Of a DNA stretch of 64,000 nucleotides, positions 44,952-56,100 are shown in pieces; the stretch's first letter is position 1; each line of letters begins with the position of its first letter. The stretch comes from Oscarella lobularis. Taxonomy: Eukaryota > Porifera > Homoscleromorpha > Homosclerophorida > Oscarellidae. The notes beneath the pieces were generated by a model. That model made no database searches. It saw nothing but the letters and a program-made list of their open reading frames with translations, and had not been told where the DNA came from. Both the position numbers and the translations under genes were made by a program. The stretch is from the NCBI RefSeq assembly GCF_947507565.1, contig NC_089177.1, positions 2,354,648 to 2,418,647 on the forward strand, given 5' to 3'.

Positions 44952-47480
44952 TCAGTTGAGTTCCCTGAGCTCCTCATAGTTGAAGACTGTTGTGCTATTT
45001 GTGAGAGTCTCGTTTTCTGTCACTCCTCCGAAGATGACAACGTTGTCGCCTAGCATGACGATACTGTGCCCAGAAAGCTTCGCTAGTTTACTGTGGTATA
45101 CTGAACACCACATCACCGAGGATTCTATGAAAACAATGTAGTAAATCGTTTCTTCAGTAGAGTATGATACGCTACTACTGTACCGTCGGAAATTCTAAGG
45201 CAGTAAGCGTCTCCCAAAACGATGTCATTCCTGCCTCGTCCTCCATGGATAAACATGCGTCCGTCTGGAAGTTTGCATGCGGCGTGGCAACTTTAGTAAG
45301 GCTATTAATAATGAATTTTAATAATGAATTGGGTATTACTATCTTTCCGGTGGGTTTATTCCTTTAGTATCGCAAAGCCGGCTTGTTCTAGCGTCTGTGA
45401 TTGTCATGGCTAATATCTCTTTTTTTGAACCAATTATTGCATGTTACCAAGGTCTATGACGTAGAGGTCGTTGAACTTTTCGCTGTCTTCTGCGGCACTG
45501 TGATTCTTCCCTCCAAATAGGTACACTTTACGGCCAATGAGAATGGCTGAATGGCTGCAAATTACAATAAGTTTTAATGAAAAGTTTGAATTCTCTTCCT
45601 CATTCACCTTCCTCGTTTGGGTAGTTCCAAGTCCAGGGATTCCCATTTGTTCGTGTCTTTAGAAGTTGCCCAATTAATTAAACAGCAGGGACCCAAACGC
45701 ATGACCTTACCGATATTATAAACGCAACAGGATTTGACGCCTTCGTCATCCGATGTCAACCCACCGAAAGTTATGATGCACCTTTCGCTGAAAACTGCTG
45801 AGTGGTTTGATATGTTAGGTACGCTTTGGCCCATTTTGGTTTTCTAAACAGAATTTCAATTTTTCAATTTCTTTTTGACTACTCTAACTGACGGATGTTT
45901 CCCAGTTGCTTGCATGGTCAGAACCGTCGGTTGATACGGAAAAGGTTGAGATACTTGTCATTTTAAACCAATCTTTGTCTTTATCTGCACGTCTTTTTTT
46001 GGGATTTTTCATTTGCCTGCATGTGTAATAGTAATAGCCTCCTACAAGCAAAACACGGCTCTTTTGCTCGTCATATAAGACTGTGTGACCACTGCGCTTT
46101 TCCTTGTGCTTTTTCACTTCTACCTTACGCCACTTGACGTCAGGTCCCTGGGACCCTTTGCTTTTAATATTCAGCTGGTAAAAGGAGTCCCGATTGAGAC
46201 ATTTTTGAACGCCTTTTTCTTTGGGATCGTGTGTCGTTTCTCCACCGAGTAGGAGAGCAGCTGTATTACTCACCGCAACCATCACATGACCTTTACGTTT
46301 CGACGGCACTAGGGGGATTGGATCAGAGTCTGCAGTGCCTTGTACTTTAGCTGATTCTGAAGCTGAATCGGAATCGTCGCTTGAGTTTGGATCGCTGCTT
46401 TCAGGACAGTTTTCGCCGAGTGTAGACCTCTTTCTTTTGGCAGGTTGATCGCTCGACGCGGCCGGGGCGGACGACGTGACAAGCGGACGCGGTAGTACTA
46501 GTAGATTACTTGAAATTGAAGACTCCGTTGACTCTGTTCTCTCTTTAGACACTTCCTGCTTGATTAACTCAAAAGGAGCAGCAACGGCAGGCCGACTTGC
46601 GGAGGTTGTGGCAGGCAGATTGCCGCCTGACTTGGCTACAAAAAGTTCGAGTCACAAAGTCTTCGAGTAAAGTGACGTCGCGGCCACTGAGTGCTGCCGC
46701 ATGATTCCTTACTGTCCTGTTCTGGAGGAAGCTTCAACGTGATCCGACTTGGCTCTTTCGGCTTTTCCTGCTTTGTGGCCTGAGGGATTGGGTCAGCGAC
46801 TTGTACAATCGAAACGCTCGGAGCTGTTTCATTTGAGGTTGGGTCCGGGCAGCCATGGTCTTCAATCGCATTTCTTTCTCTCCTGACAGACTGGCTGGGA
46901 TTGAAGGGACGTGTGTTCTCAGCACTTGAGCAGCTGGAAGTAAGCATTGGAAGGCTTACGTCTGGTGCCCCTACATGTTAGTACAGCGCTACACATTATC
47001 TCAGAAGCCGCAGTCACGTCACTTACCCAACGACTTTGAAACTCTAAGCTTCAATTTTGCAGGACCTACCGACTCACTTGATATGGAAGCCCTTCTCTCT
47101 TTTAGCTCCTCTTGCTTAGTAGACTCGAATGGAATTGCGATAGCCGAGTTATGAACAACAACGGCTTCTATCACTGTTCGCTTGTACTGGCCAATTCGAA
47201 GCTTAGCTTTAAGTTTCCATGTTTGCGGCTGTTCTAGCGGCGAATCCAATTCTCCAGTGAGCTTTTGGTAGATCACAATGTGGTTGATCTCTCCAATTGC
47301 AATGGGAAATGAAACTTCATAGCATGCTACGTCTGGCCTATGAGCAATCGCGTCTAGTATATAGCCACTGAAAGGATTTGCTCGCCTCATGCAATCTCAC
47401 CTGTCGCTACTGTCGGTTAGCAACTGAGGAGAACGCTCGTTAAAAACGACGTAAAAATTCGCTTCTTGAACGTTGCTCAT
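44952..47480 (-). CDS. Kelch-repeat protein with unrecognised N-terminal domain, copy 2
   Basis: Paralogue of the previous gene, from the ATG at 47480 to a TGA at 44952. The same N-terminal domain is present (DVACYEVSFPIAIGEINHIV, LRIGQYKRTVIEAVVVHNSA). The linker region is much longer and holds a partly repeated module: an NPSQSVRRERN stretch (exon around 46947-46700) and a second serine/acid linker with QPAKRKRSTLGEN. Kelch blades: KGHVMVAVSNTAALLLGGE, SGHTVLYDEQKSRVLLVGGY, SNHSAVFSERCIITFGG, CSHSAILIGRKVYLFGG, and a last blade with VIFGGVTENETLTN. Nuclear localisation is inferred from the basic cluster. The family is expanding locally; the binding partner is unknown. Confidence 0.75.
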
Positions 47481-47573
47481 GCTAAGTCGTTTAAAAGTTA
47501 GCGCAGGCGCAGAGCGAAAAGCAGGAAAAACGTGATCCTCACGAATTCAATTTACCCTCCCCCTGTCTGACGA
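47399..47573. repeat. Duplicated 5' region of Kelch gene (copy 2)
   Basis: Counterpart of 44637-44830. It contains the first exon and upstream region of Kelch copy 2 and abuts the SS18 pseudo-fragment. Confidence 0.85.
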
Positions 47574-47574
47574 A

Positions 47575-47800
47575 ATGCCGTCTAAGGATCGTACTAGTAC
47601 ATGTACAGCGCCTAGGCTTGAAGATATCACAAAGCAACTATTCAAGGGAAACGTCGCCGAACCGATGCACTTTGTTCCGTTTTTCGACCATCAGATATGC
47701 TTGACGAGAACGTATACTGGCAGGAGGAGCTCGTCGAAAACTACATACCTAGTAGAACTTTTCCGCTCCAAAGTTAGTTCTATAAAACATGCGCAAAGCA
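47575..47800 (+). pseudogene. Decayed copy of the SS18 5' region
   Basis: The stretch 'gtcgccgaaccgatgcactttgttccgtttttcgaccatcag' and the following 'atatgcttgacgagaacg' (about 47654-47715) correspond to SS18 intron 1 and the start of SS18 exon 2 at about 48017-48076 (MLDENA). The reading frame after the duplicated MLDEN codons is lost, and no later SS18 exon follows. An ATG at 47575 opens an 80-residue frame that crosses the former splice site, so it is unlikely to be a real protein. The fragment was probably carried along when the divergent Kelch gene was duplicated. Confidence 0.7.
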
Positions 47801-47931
47801 AAAGCAGAAAAACGTGATCCCCACGAATTAAATTTTATCCACCCACCTCAAAAGATGACGCAAATGGGCGTGCCATCACGGAAGTCCGTCGTATCATCCT
47901 GGACATATGCGCGAATGGCTCGTTCAAAGCG

Positions 47932-48903
47932 ATGACGACCTTCTCGAGCTCGAGTCCGGCGCCGAACTCGGACGAAACGTCGCAGCAGGCCATACAAAAG
48001 GTAAAACGACCCACTCGTCGCCGAAACGACGCATATTGTCCCGTTCTTCGACCATCAGATGCTCGACGAGAACGCCCAGCTAATCCAGGCAAGACCACAC
48101 GAGTCTCAATGGCAGAAAACTAACTGCGTCTGCATAGGCTATCGTCGACTACCAGAAGAAGGGCCGAGCGAGCGAATGCAGCCAATATCAGCAGATTCTC
48201 CATCGGAACCTAGTCCAACTGGCAAACTGGGCCGACTCGAGTTCCCAGAAACAGGTACTCGAACGATACTAGGCTAGTGTCGTGGCTAAACGATCTTCTT
48301 CGCGACAGACGAGCGCCAAGGCGGTATCCCAGGCAACTCAGGATACACCGGCGAGGAGTATACACCTACGAACCGTACGTGCCCCCAAACTCTCTTGACG
48401 TTTATCTTTTAGCTCCTCCCGACTATCACCAAGCGACGGGTCAAGCCAGTATGGGGACCCAGCCCAATACGAGTCTGTATCGAGGTCAAGAGACTGTTGG
48501 GTTGAGTCATTTTCCTGTTCAAGATCAGCAACAGCCTGCGCCTCCTCTACCTCCTCCTCCTCCACTGCCGCCTCTTTCTTCTTCTTCTTCTCAACAGGTT
48601 GTTAGTACTGGAATTTCACCTGCTATGGGTAGTCAATATCCTGGTGGCATACCGTCGACGGCCGGGGGCTTGATATCGCAGCCAGGGCAACTTCATAGGG
48701 GCCAGACACCTATGAATATTTTGCAGCAGCAGCAGCAGCCTTTACAGCAACAGCAGCAGTTTGTGGGAGGTGGCGTTGGCTCGGTTTCATATCGTCCCAA
48801 TGGAAGTGGTTCTATGCATGGAGTTGCATCCAGCGCGCCTCAAGTGCAAGGGAACTTTGTACCACAGGCGGTGAGAAATCCATACATGGGACAACCACAG
48901 TAG
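47932..48903 (+). CDS. SS18: SS18 (SYT/SSXT family) chromatin co-activator
   Basis: Five exons (47932-48000, 48059-48088, 48138-48254, 48314-48374, 48413-48903) join in phase to 255 residues. The SNH domain is clear: MLDENAQLIQ, then AIVDYQKKGRASECSQYQQI and LHRNLVQLANWADSSSQ. This identifies SS18/SS18L1, the BAF (SWI/SNF) complex subunit fused in synovial sarcoma. The rest is a low-complexity tail rich in Q, P, G and S with two glutamine runs (about 48724-48762) and an initial YTGEEYTPT segment. Intron 2 (48089-48137) has a GC donor (CAG/gcaaga). It is shorter than vertebrate SS18 (about 418 aa) in the QPGY tail. Confidence 0.92.
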
Positions 48904-49173
48904 AAGTTTTTTGTCTGCCCTATCTGATCGGTTATTTTGAAACTGTCACAGTGCTTCCGAATAAACCTGATGGCTGTAGTATCATTTTTTCTCTGTTTTT
49001 AATTACCAGGCACTATTGGATATTTGCACCTCATTTCAGAGTGGCTTAGTTAAAGATATGATATTACAACGGCAGTCGGATAAAATCCAGTAATAGCTAT
49101 ACTTCCACAACTGTGACGCACTTATGCCAACGTCATACGTAGAGTATCCCGTCGACGAAAAGGTCCACGCACG
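48904..49173. other. Intergenic SS18-PRELID3
   Basis: It contains an AATAAA-like 'gaataaacc' at about 48958 suited to SS18 polyadenylation, and AT-rich sequence. No gene is seen. Confidence 0.5.
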
Positions 49174-50036
49174 ATGAAGATCTGGTCTTCGAATCACACA
49201 TTCAGGTCGGTTCGTCGTCTCGCTCTCGCGCCTCATATTCCCAACCAACCGTTGCGCAGCTACTCGTGGGAAAGCATCAGCCAGGCGGCGTGGCGAAAGT
49301 ATCCCAATCCAATGAACCCCAACGTCGTCGGCACGGACGTTCTCAGTCGACGCGTCGACGATTCGGGCCGTCTACACACCCATCGCGTCATCACGACGGC
49401 TCAATGGCCTTTTCCCGACTTCGTCTCGCGCGTGAGAGCGACGCTCAGTAGAGAAAAACGCCGCGTTCGAACGTCGTTTTTTAGTTGATTGGGTTCGATA
49501 AGCGATGCTACGTCACCGAATATTCGATCATCGATCCCGCCACAAAGACGATGACGCTCAGATCGAAGAATGTAGCAACTCGCTGTGTCATTGTACACTT
49601 CCGTACACCTATTTGTGTTCTTCAGGTTACGTTGGCCAGTTGGATGGCAGTTGAGGAAACGCTCATCTACCAGGAGCATCCCGACGATGCGAATAAGTGA
49701 GGCACAATGTGTGGCATCTTTTTTTGATTGGAGCCTTATTTTTTTTGTCCATTGAAGGACTTTGTTGACCCAGGAAGCTCAAATATTCGGCTCCTCCGCT
49801 TTGGGAATTCCTAGCTATTTTGAAGGCTTAGTAGTTGATGGAATGTCTTCCAATGCTTCTAAGGTTGCAACGTCAAATCTCTCTGCTGTTTTTCTCCAGT
49901 AATTTCTTCTTAGGGTCGAGAAGCGATGGATTGGGTATGCAAGAAAATAATGGCAGAGATGCAGGACTTAGCTGCAGGTGCTCAGCAATTAGGTGCAGCA
50001 ATGGGATTTAGTTCAGATACTCAGTCGTCCGTCTAG
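49174..50036 (+). CDS. PRELID3: PRELI domain lipid-transfer protein (PRELID3/Slowmo)
   Basis: Six exons. It begins MKIWSSNHTF, the invariant start of PRELID3/Slowmo, then SYSWESISQAAWRKYPNPMN, GTDVLSRRVDDSGRLHTHRV, GFDKRCYVTEYSIIDPATKT, VTLASWMAVEETLIYQEHP, a TLLTQEAQI block, the GLVVDGMSSNASKGREAMDW C-terminal helix signature, and a stop at 50036. PRELI proteins with TRIAP1/Mdm35 carry phospholipids (phosphatidylserine for PRELID3) across the mitochondrial intermembrane space. Length about 190 residues fits the family. Confidence 0.93.
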
Positions 50037-50184
50037 ATAAATGCATGTCTGACTGTTATTTATTCACATATTTTTAACCTGCGAAAGGGGAGGGTAGCAA
50101 TGCAATACGGGCGTCGGTATTACGCAGTTGTGAGTCAGTCTCTCCCGTTGGAGGCTCGCGCAGATTCCTTTGCTCGTTGGAAAA

Positions 50185-53100
50185 ATGAGTGCAGAACGAC
50201 CGAATCTTCTGCCTCAAGGTGATTTTGCGCGCGTGATTCGTGGCGGCCATATGCTACGGGCCCCTTAGGCTCTAGCGATCGAGATTTGCCGTTTCAAAGT
50301 TAGTCGGTCGCGCTAGTGTATTGCATTTTGAGTATTTGATCGAACCAACCGCCTTGGTTCGCCTCGTTTTGACCGTTTTTCAGAGCATTTCCGGGACGCG
50401 CGCTTTCGTGAAGAGACGCGTCACCTCCCTGAATAACGTTTTTCCTTTCGTCGCCCAGGAATTCGCCTGAATGTCCAGTCAGGAGAATCTACTTGCAAAA
50501 GTGCTCTTGCGTGCCAATGGATCAGTCGCCACGACGTCAAGCTTCCAAAAGCTCCCGAACAGCTCTGTTTAGCAGATTCAGACCCCGACTTTGGTCACAT
50601 TGCTCTCATTGAACTCGCTGAAGACATGGATATGACGACTCTTGAGTCTCAGGTGAACGAAAAGGCAAGAGGAGCCATAGTCATTCACTGGTGCGACCAG
50701 CTGCCCTCGGACGACCCGAGAGTGAACGTAGCATCCGAAAAAATATCCATTCCGGTTATGCTCATCAAAAAGTCTCCTGGTCTTCGACTCATTGATGACT
50801 TGTCCGACAGCTCCAAAACAATTATGTTGAAATTTGCGAAGGGGGCTTCAGTTGATGCAACTCTACCAGACTATCATAGAGAGTTGCTTGGTGGCGTTGC
50901 AGATTCAGTCGATCCAAAGTCTCGGCAGCGAGGCTTTAGACTTTTTGGACCAAAGCTGCATTTTCATCTTCGTCGTCGATTGCACAAGTTGCTGTTTGAT
51001 CAACAAATGAAGGCATACATTATTCACAAAAATACAGCATGGATGTGCAACATTTTTCAGCTATTTGATGATTTTGAGCAAAGGGTACGCAGACTGTTTG
51101 GCATAGTTCTGTACTTTTTCATTGTTTCTTAGTGCAAAGAGCAACAGGTCAACCTTGACGTGTCGCACGTTAAGAAAAAGGTGCGAAAGGCTGCCAAGGA
51201 GCTGATTCAGTGCGCTAGTCAAGCATTTTCTGTTGACTTCCCGTTTCACGCTCTCATGTCTTGGAGGCTGCAGAGGTAGAGAAAGCCTGCGTCTAGTACA
51301 TGAGTGTATTCTTTGCGTAGTCAATCGGTGTTCTCTGGCATAAGTGAAGTCACGGACTACCATATTACGTGCATGTCCAGCCTGCAGGACCTCAACGTTT
51401 CCGCCGCTGAAACTCTACTGCCTTTTTTGAGGTTTGTGTGAAGCTACGGAGACTTTGCACAGGTGGCTTACTGTAATTTTAGTTCTAATGTTGTAATTCC
51501 CTGGGGCGGTGAAAAAAAGTCTTCAAATGAATTGCTGTACACGTATTTTCATCGACGTTTGTACGGAAGGATTTCGTCCTCGCGCAATAAGGAACGTTTG
51601 TGGCTCAACGAAAGTCTTGATTATTTTCACATTGCTCTAATCTCTGGTCAGAAAGAAACTTGTACAATTGCGCTTTGACAGCTTTTGATTAGGAATGATT
51701 TTTTTGGCACTCCATGAACACTTGAATAAAAAAAACATGCCGCAGTTTTGGAAGACCCTTTTGAAAGTATGTTAGCACGTTGAAATATTACTCGATTGAC
51801 TTTTCATTTAGAAAATTGATATGCGCCGAATTCCTTGGAGCAAGGAAGTGAGTCAAAGCTTCAGAACCGCACTGGAATTAGGATCTTGTTTGAGCATCAA
51901 ATCTCACTTTTTTGATGTATATGCTCTCGTTGAGTTGATACAGCAGTTTGACATTTTTAGATTGGCGGAGATTGAGTAAGTGCAGGTAATTGACTTTTAG
52001 CCGAACGGGATACTACATAACCTGTTTAGAAAGACAATCAGTCTACTCTTTTCTGTCACATTTCACGACAACGTGTCATGGATTGCATTGTCAGGCCACG
52101 TACGAGCTCATGTCCAGGCGGATCTTCAATCTCCAAAATCTGTTATCAAAGAACTTTACCGTAAAGAAGAGGCTTTGCTGTATCAGGAGGTGCTGAAGCA
52201 ACATTTGTGATAAGCCACTGTACATCGTTCTTTAGGCTGCCGCATTGGTTTCAACAATATATACCATTGCTACTCAAAGTTCTGACAAGAGTGACCTAGC
52301 GTCTGATGATGCAGGAATAAATGATGTTGATGCAGAAGTGTCAAAGTGGATTGTTACCGTCATCGATTCTGTTGACCAAGAAGAAACGTGGTCTAATCGG
52401 ATTTTCGTCTTTAGAAAAAGGGCGGCCCTACAGTTGAAGAAACTGATTAGTCACCAAGTTAGTATGATCTCATGTCATGACGCGTGCTTTTCTTAACTGG
52501 TTACTAAGGTGAACGAATGGCTAGGAAGTCACGTCGATAAGATGACGGTGAACGTGTTTTTTGACATCGTTTTCAGGCTTCTTTTTGTCACGAAAGAGGT
52601 AGCCTGCTGCCATTGAGAGCATTTGCTAATTTTTGTTTTTTAGACTGTAGGCAAATACCTCCGAGGTTATAAGCAGCCGACGTTGAAAAATAATTCGTGG
52701 AGACAGCTTTTTTCCGTTATCGTGAAAAGGTTTAATAATGGGAAACTTACTGAATTCACATCAATTAAATCCGTCTAGAAAATGGGCCTCGTTGAAGCCT
52801 GACATAGTTGCTCTGTTGAAGTCAGCTGCTCTTTTCTGTAACCGGCGTCCTGTAGGAGGTGGGCAGTACAGTTTCTTTCAGCAACTCCTGGCCCTAAGCG
52901 AACCCACATGCTGTCCAACTTTGCTAACATTCGTTGACGATGACGAAAACTGCGCTGAATCTACAGATTTTCTCGAGGAACTGCACGTCTTTCTCGTGGG
53001 GTATCTTGCAACTTCACGAGGTGCATCTGATTTGAAAGGAGACTTGAAAGGCGTTTTAGTAAGAGAATATTGTGTCAGGTGAAGTGTTTTAGTTAGTTTT

Positions 53101-56100
53101 ATACATAGGCTAATTTGAAAACGAATGGCCAGTCTCCGCTACGAGAAGCGTTGCTGTCCGTCTTTTGTACGGTAAAGGCAGTTTTTTATGTTATTTCATT
53201 TTATAAACCTGCGACTTGTAGGTGGCACTACCGAGTCGCGAAGAGCTCGCTGCTTCTGCGTGGCATCCAGTAACGAAAGCGTTTGTCAAGACGTTAGGCG
53301 ACGAGCTTACCCGCACTGCGGCATTGCATGGACGTTCAAATCCGTTACCTGACTGTAGTCTTCTTTCCGTCACCTTGTGGAAAATTCTTGTCCAGCTCTG
53401 CTCTCGGCTTCCTCCGTCTTCGTTGGTTGTGACCGATCCTCCCGAAGTGGCAGAACTTGCGCGCGTTTTTGCGTCGTTTTGGCCACCTCAGACTTCGAAG
53501 CAATCCTCCATTGCTACCTTTCAGACCGACGTTGACAGTCAACTTTCTGAAGACATGACTTCATATAGAAAATGGTTTTTCAGTGTTCGAAGACAGCTAG
53601 AAAAGAACTTCACTCATTTTCTTGAAGACAGATTGGCGGTGCAGGCGATGAAGGATTACATGAGCAATTATCAGAGAATTCGTCTTTTTCATGCAAACTT
53701 CTGGTGCCAGTATAACCTCATCAACGAATCAGATCTTCGGAGGAAACTGGCCGATTTGAAAAGAATGGAAGAGGCTCTCGCAGGATTGCTGTATTTTTCA
53801 ACAGCTTCGGAATGGTACGTGCATGTGTTGATGAAACGTTTTCTAATGCTCTATATCATAATAGGCGGAGCGTTTTGTATGCACTAACGCAGTGGAAAAT
53901 TGAGATTGACTCTTCCATGTCTTCCTTGATCAAGTCATATGTCATCGTGGAGGATAGTCTAGAAGGCAAGGATCCTAGCGACGTGCCCGATCTCGTCGTT
54001 TCATTTTCTCCGCAAACGACGTTCAGCGAAGCTCAAGAAGTCTACAATGCTGTATCTAATTTTTTGAGTCCCATGCTCGAGCTCAAGGACATGTTTTTCT
54101 ACTTCACTGCGCAGAACAGCGTTCTGTTTCAAGCGTTCATGGAAAAAGAATTGGAGGGTGCCGTGGACAAGTTTAAGAGAGACGATCCGCGGCTCATTAC
54201 TCACGCTCGCCCGAGAAAATCTATTACTTCTCCTAGCCAATACATGGTTACCTTCCCAACTTTATTTCCTCGTCAAGGAGCAGGCCACGACGACGACGAC
54301 GACGAAGAGGAAGAGGAAAAGGCTCAAGCAGGATTTGTTTCTTTAAAGGTGAGAAATGCAGTATATGCATGGCTCCTAACTTCAATTGGTTTGTGCCAGA
54401 TCTTTGCTGCTGCTCTGAAGTCTACTCTAAAGTGCTTGGAGGATCTTATTGCAAACAGGGCTCGATTTAAGGATGTCGTAATGCTTGGACAGGGTCGTTT
54501 GAAAGGAGCTAATGTAAAGACGGAGTTTGACAAAGTGGTCGAATTTTCTGCGTTTCGGCATTACGACGTCAGCAAAGTGCAGCTCGCCATCAAGGACATG
54601 CTGGAACTTCTTCAGTATTGCGATCTCATCACGGTATGACAATTTGAGCTGCTCCACTTTGTGTTGTGTTTTGATTTACAATTTATGCTAGACAATTGTT
54701 AACGTTTGTGAGCAATATCAAATGAGAGGCTGCCTTAAGGACAGCAGATTTAAGGAATTGAAAGAGAAAGGGACTGTATTTGAAGATAGTGAGTGTGGGG
54801 CGGATTTGCTGCAGGGGAGATCGTTACAATTTATTTCAGGTTCCAGAATCGAGCAGATGACGACAGGTCAGTGTAGTGACCTAAAGAAGGCATTTGACCG
54901 TTTGCTGGATTACGTTGGGCCAGATAGGCTTCATCTCTTTGATGCCGTAAACACTACTTATTAGTGTTTGAAATAGCAATTATTTATTTGCTCATGTTTC
55001 TGCAGGTAAAAGAAAGCGAAGAATTTGTCAAATTTATCAGAGATGCGAAGTTTTACACAAAGTCTGGACGCGATAGTTTCATGCAGCAGGTACGCAAAGA
55101 GATCGCTCATTCCCTTGACGGTCCCACCAGCGTTTTGAAATTAGATTGCTCTAATAACGAATCAGTTGCACGGTGAAGAATACAACGACACGGTTCTTAA
55201 TCATCTAGTAGTTGCCTTTCGATGCGTTGCGCCCTTTGCGGATCCGGAGATAACATTTGAAAAACTTTTGCAAGAGCTGAGTGGGTCAGAGAAGTTCAAG
55301 CTTCAGAATTGGATTGGCCAAATCACGACCGTCAACACGAACATGACACTCATAAAGTTTTGGTTCTCCAAAGCACAGGTATGTCTCTGGAAACAGTACC
55401 GTTCAAAAGTTCTAGGCATCCCTGGAGAAATCCAGCTTTCGCTCACTTACTACCCCAGTTAGATAAAAGCGGGCCCGGTACTCAGTCGAACATTTTGCTG
55501 CGGAGAGCTGCTGCGGAGCTTTTGTCTGATCGTCAGTTTGGTTACTTAGTGTAGCGCACGTTCAACTGCCCCATATAGAGCCGACATAACACTTTGATTT
55601 TGCTGACCAAGCGTATTGTCCTAACTTCGCTTTTCGTGTCCAAAGCGCGACCGAATGTTTCTAGAAAGACCCGCAATGCACTTCGCGGTCAATTCGTCGC
55701 TCCTACTTCTCGTAAACGCGCGACGTAATTTAGCGTGACAGGGCGTGTCTTGCGTACGTAGAACGTGTTTGTTGTCGTCTTTTCGCGTTTTCTGATCGAT
55801 TTGCGACAAAATGACGTTTGTAGTCATAGTCAGAATTGCATTTGCGGCCGATTTGTTAGTTCTCGATTGAAACGACGCACTTTTATGTGTGTGTATAGCT
55901 GCAGTCGTGTGATTCTAGTGGCGTTGATGCGTATATAACCAGCGTTTCCATGTACTTATCAGTAGCAGGAGCAGAAGAGTGTGTGGCTAGGATAGAAGGG
56001 AGTTCTATCGCGTCGGCCCTCTTCCACCACATCGCTCGTCGCCCGTCGGTCGACTTCGTCAACGACAGGGTCTCTTTCGTCAACCATTGGCGGAAGAGGC

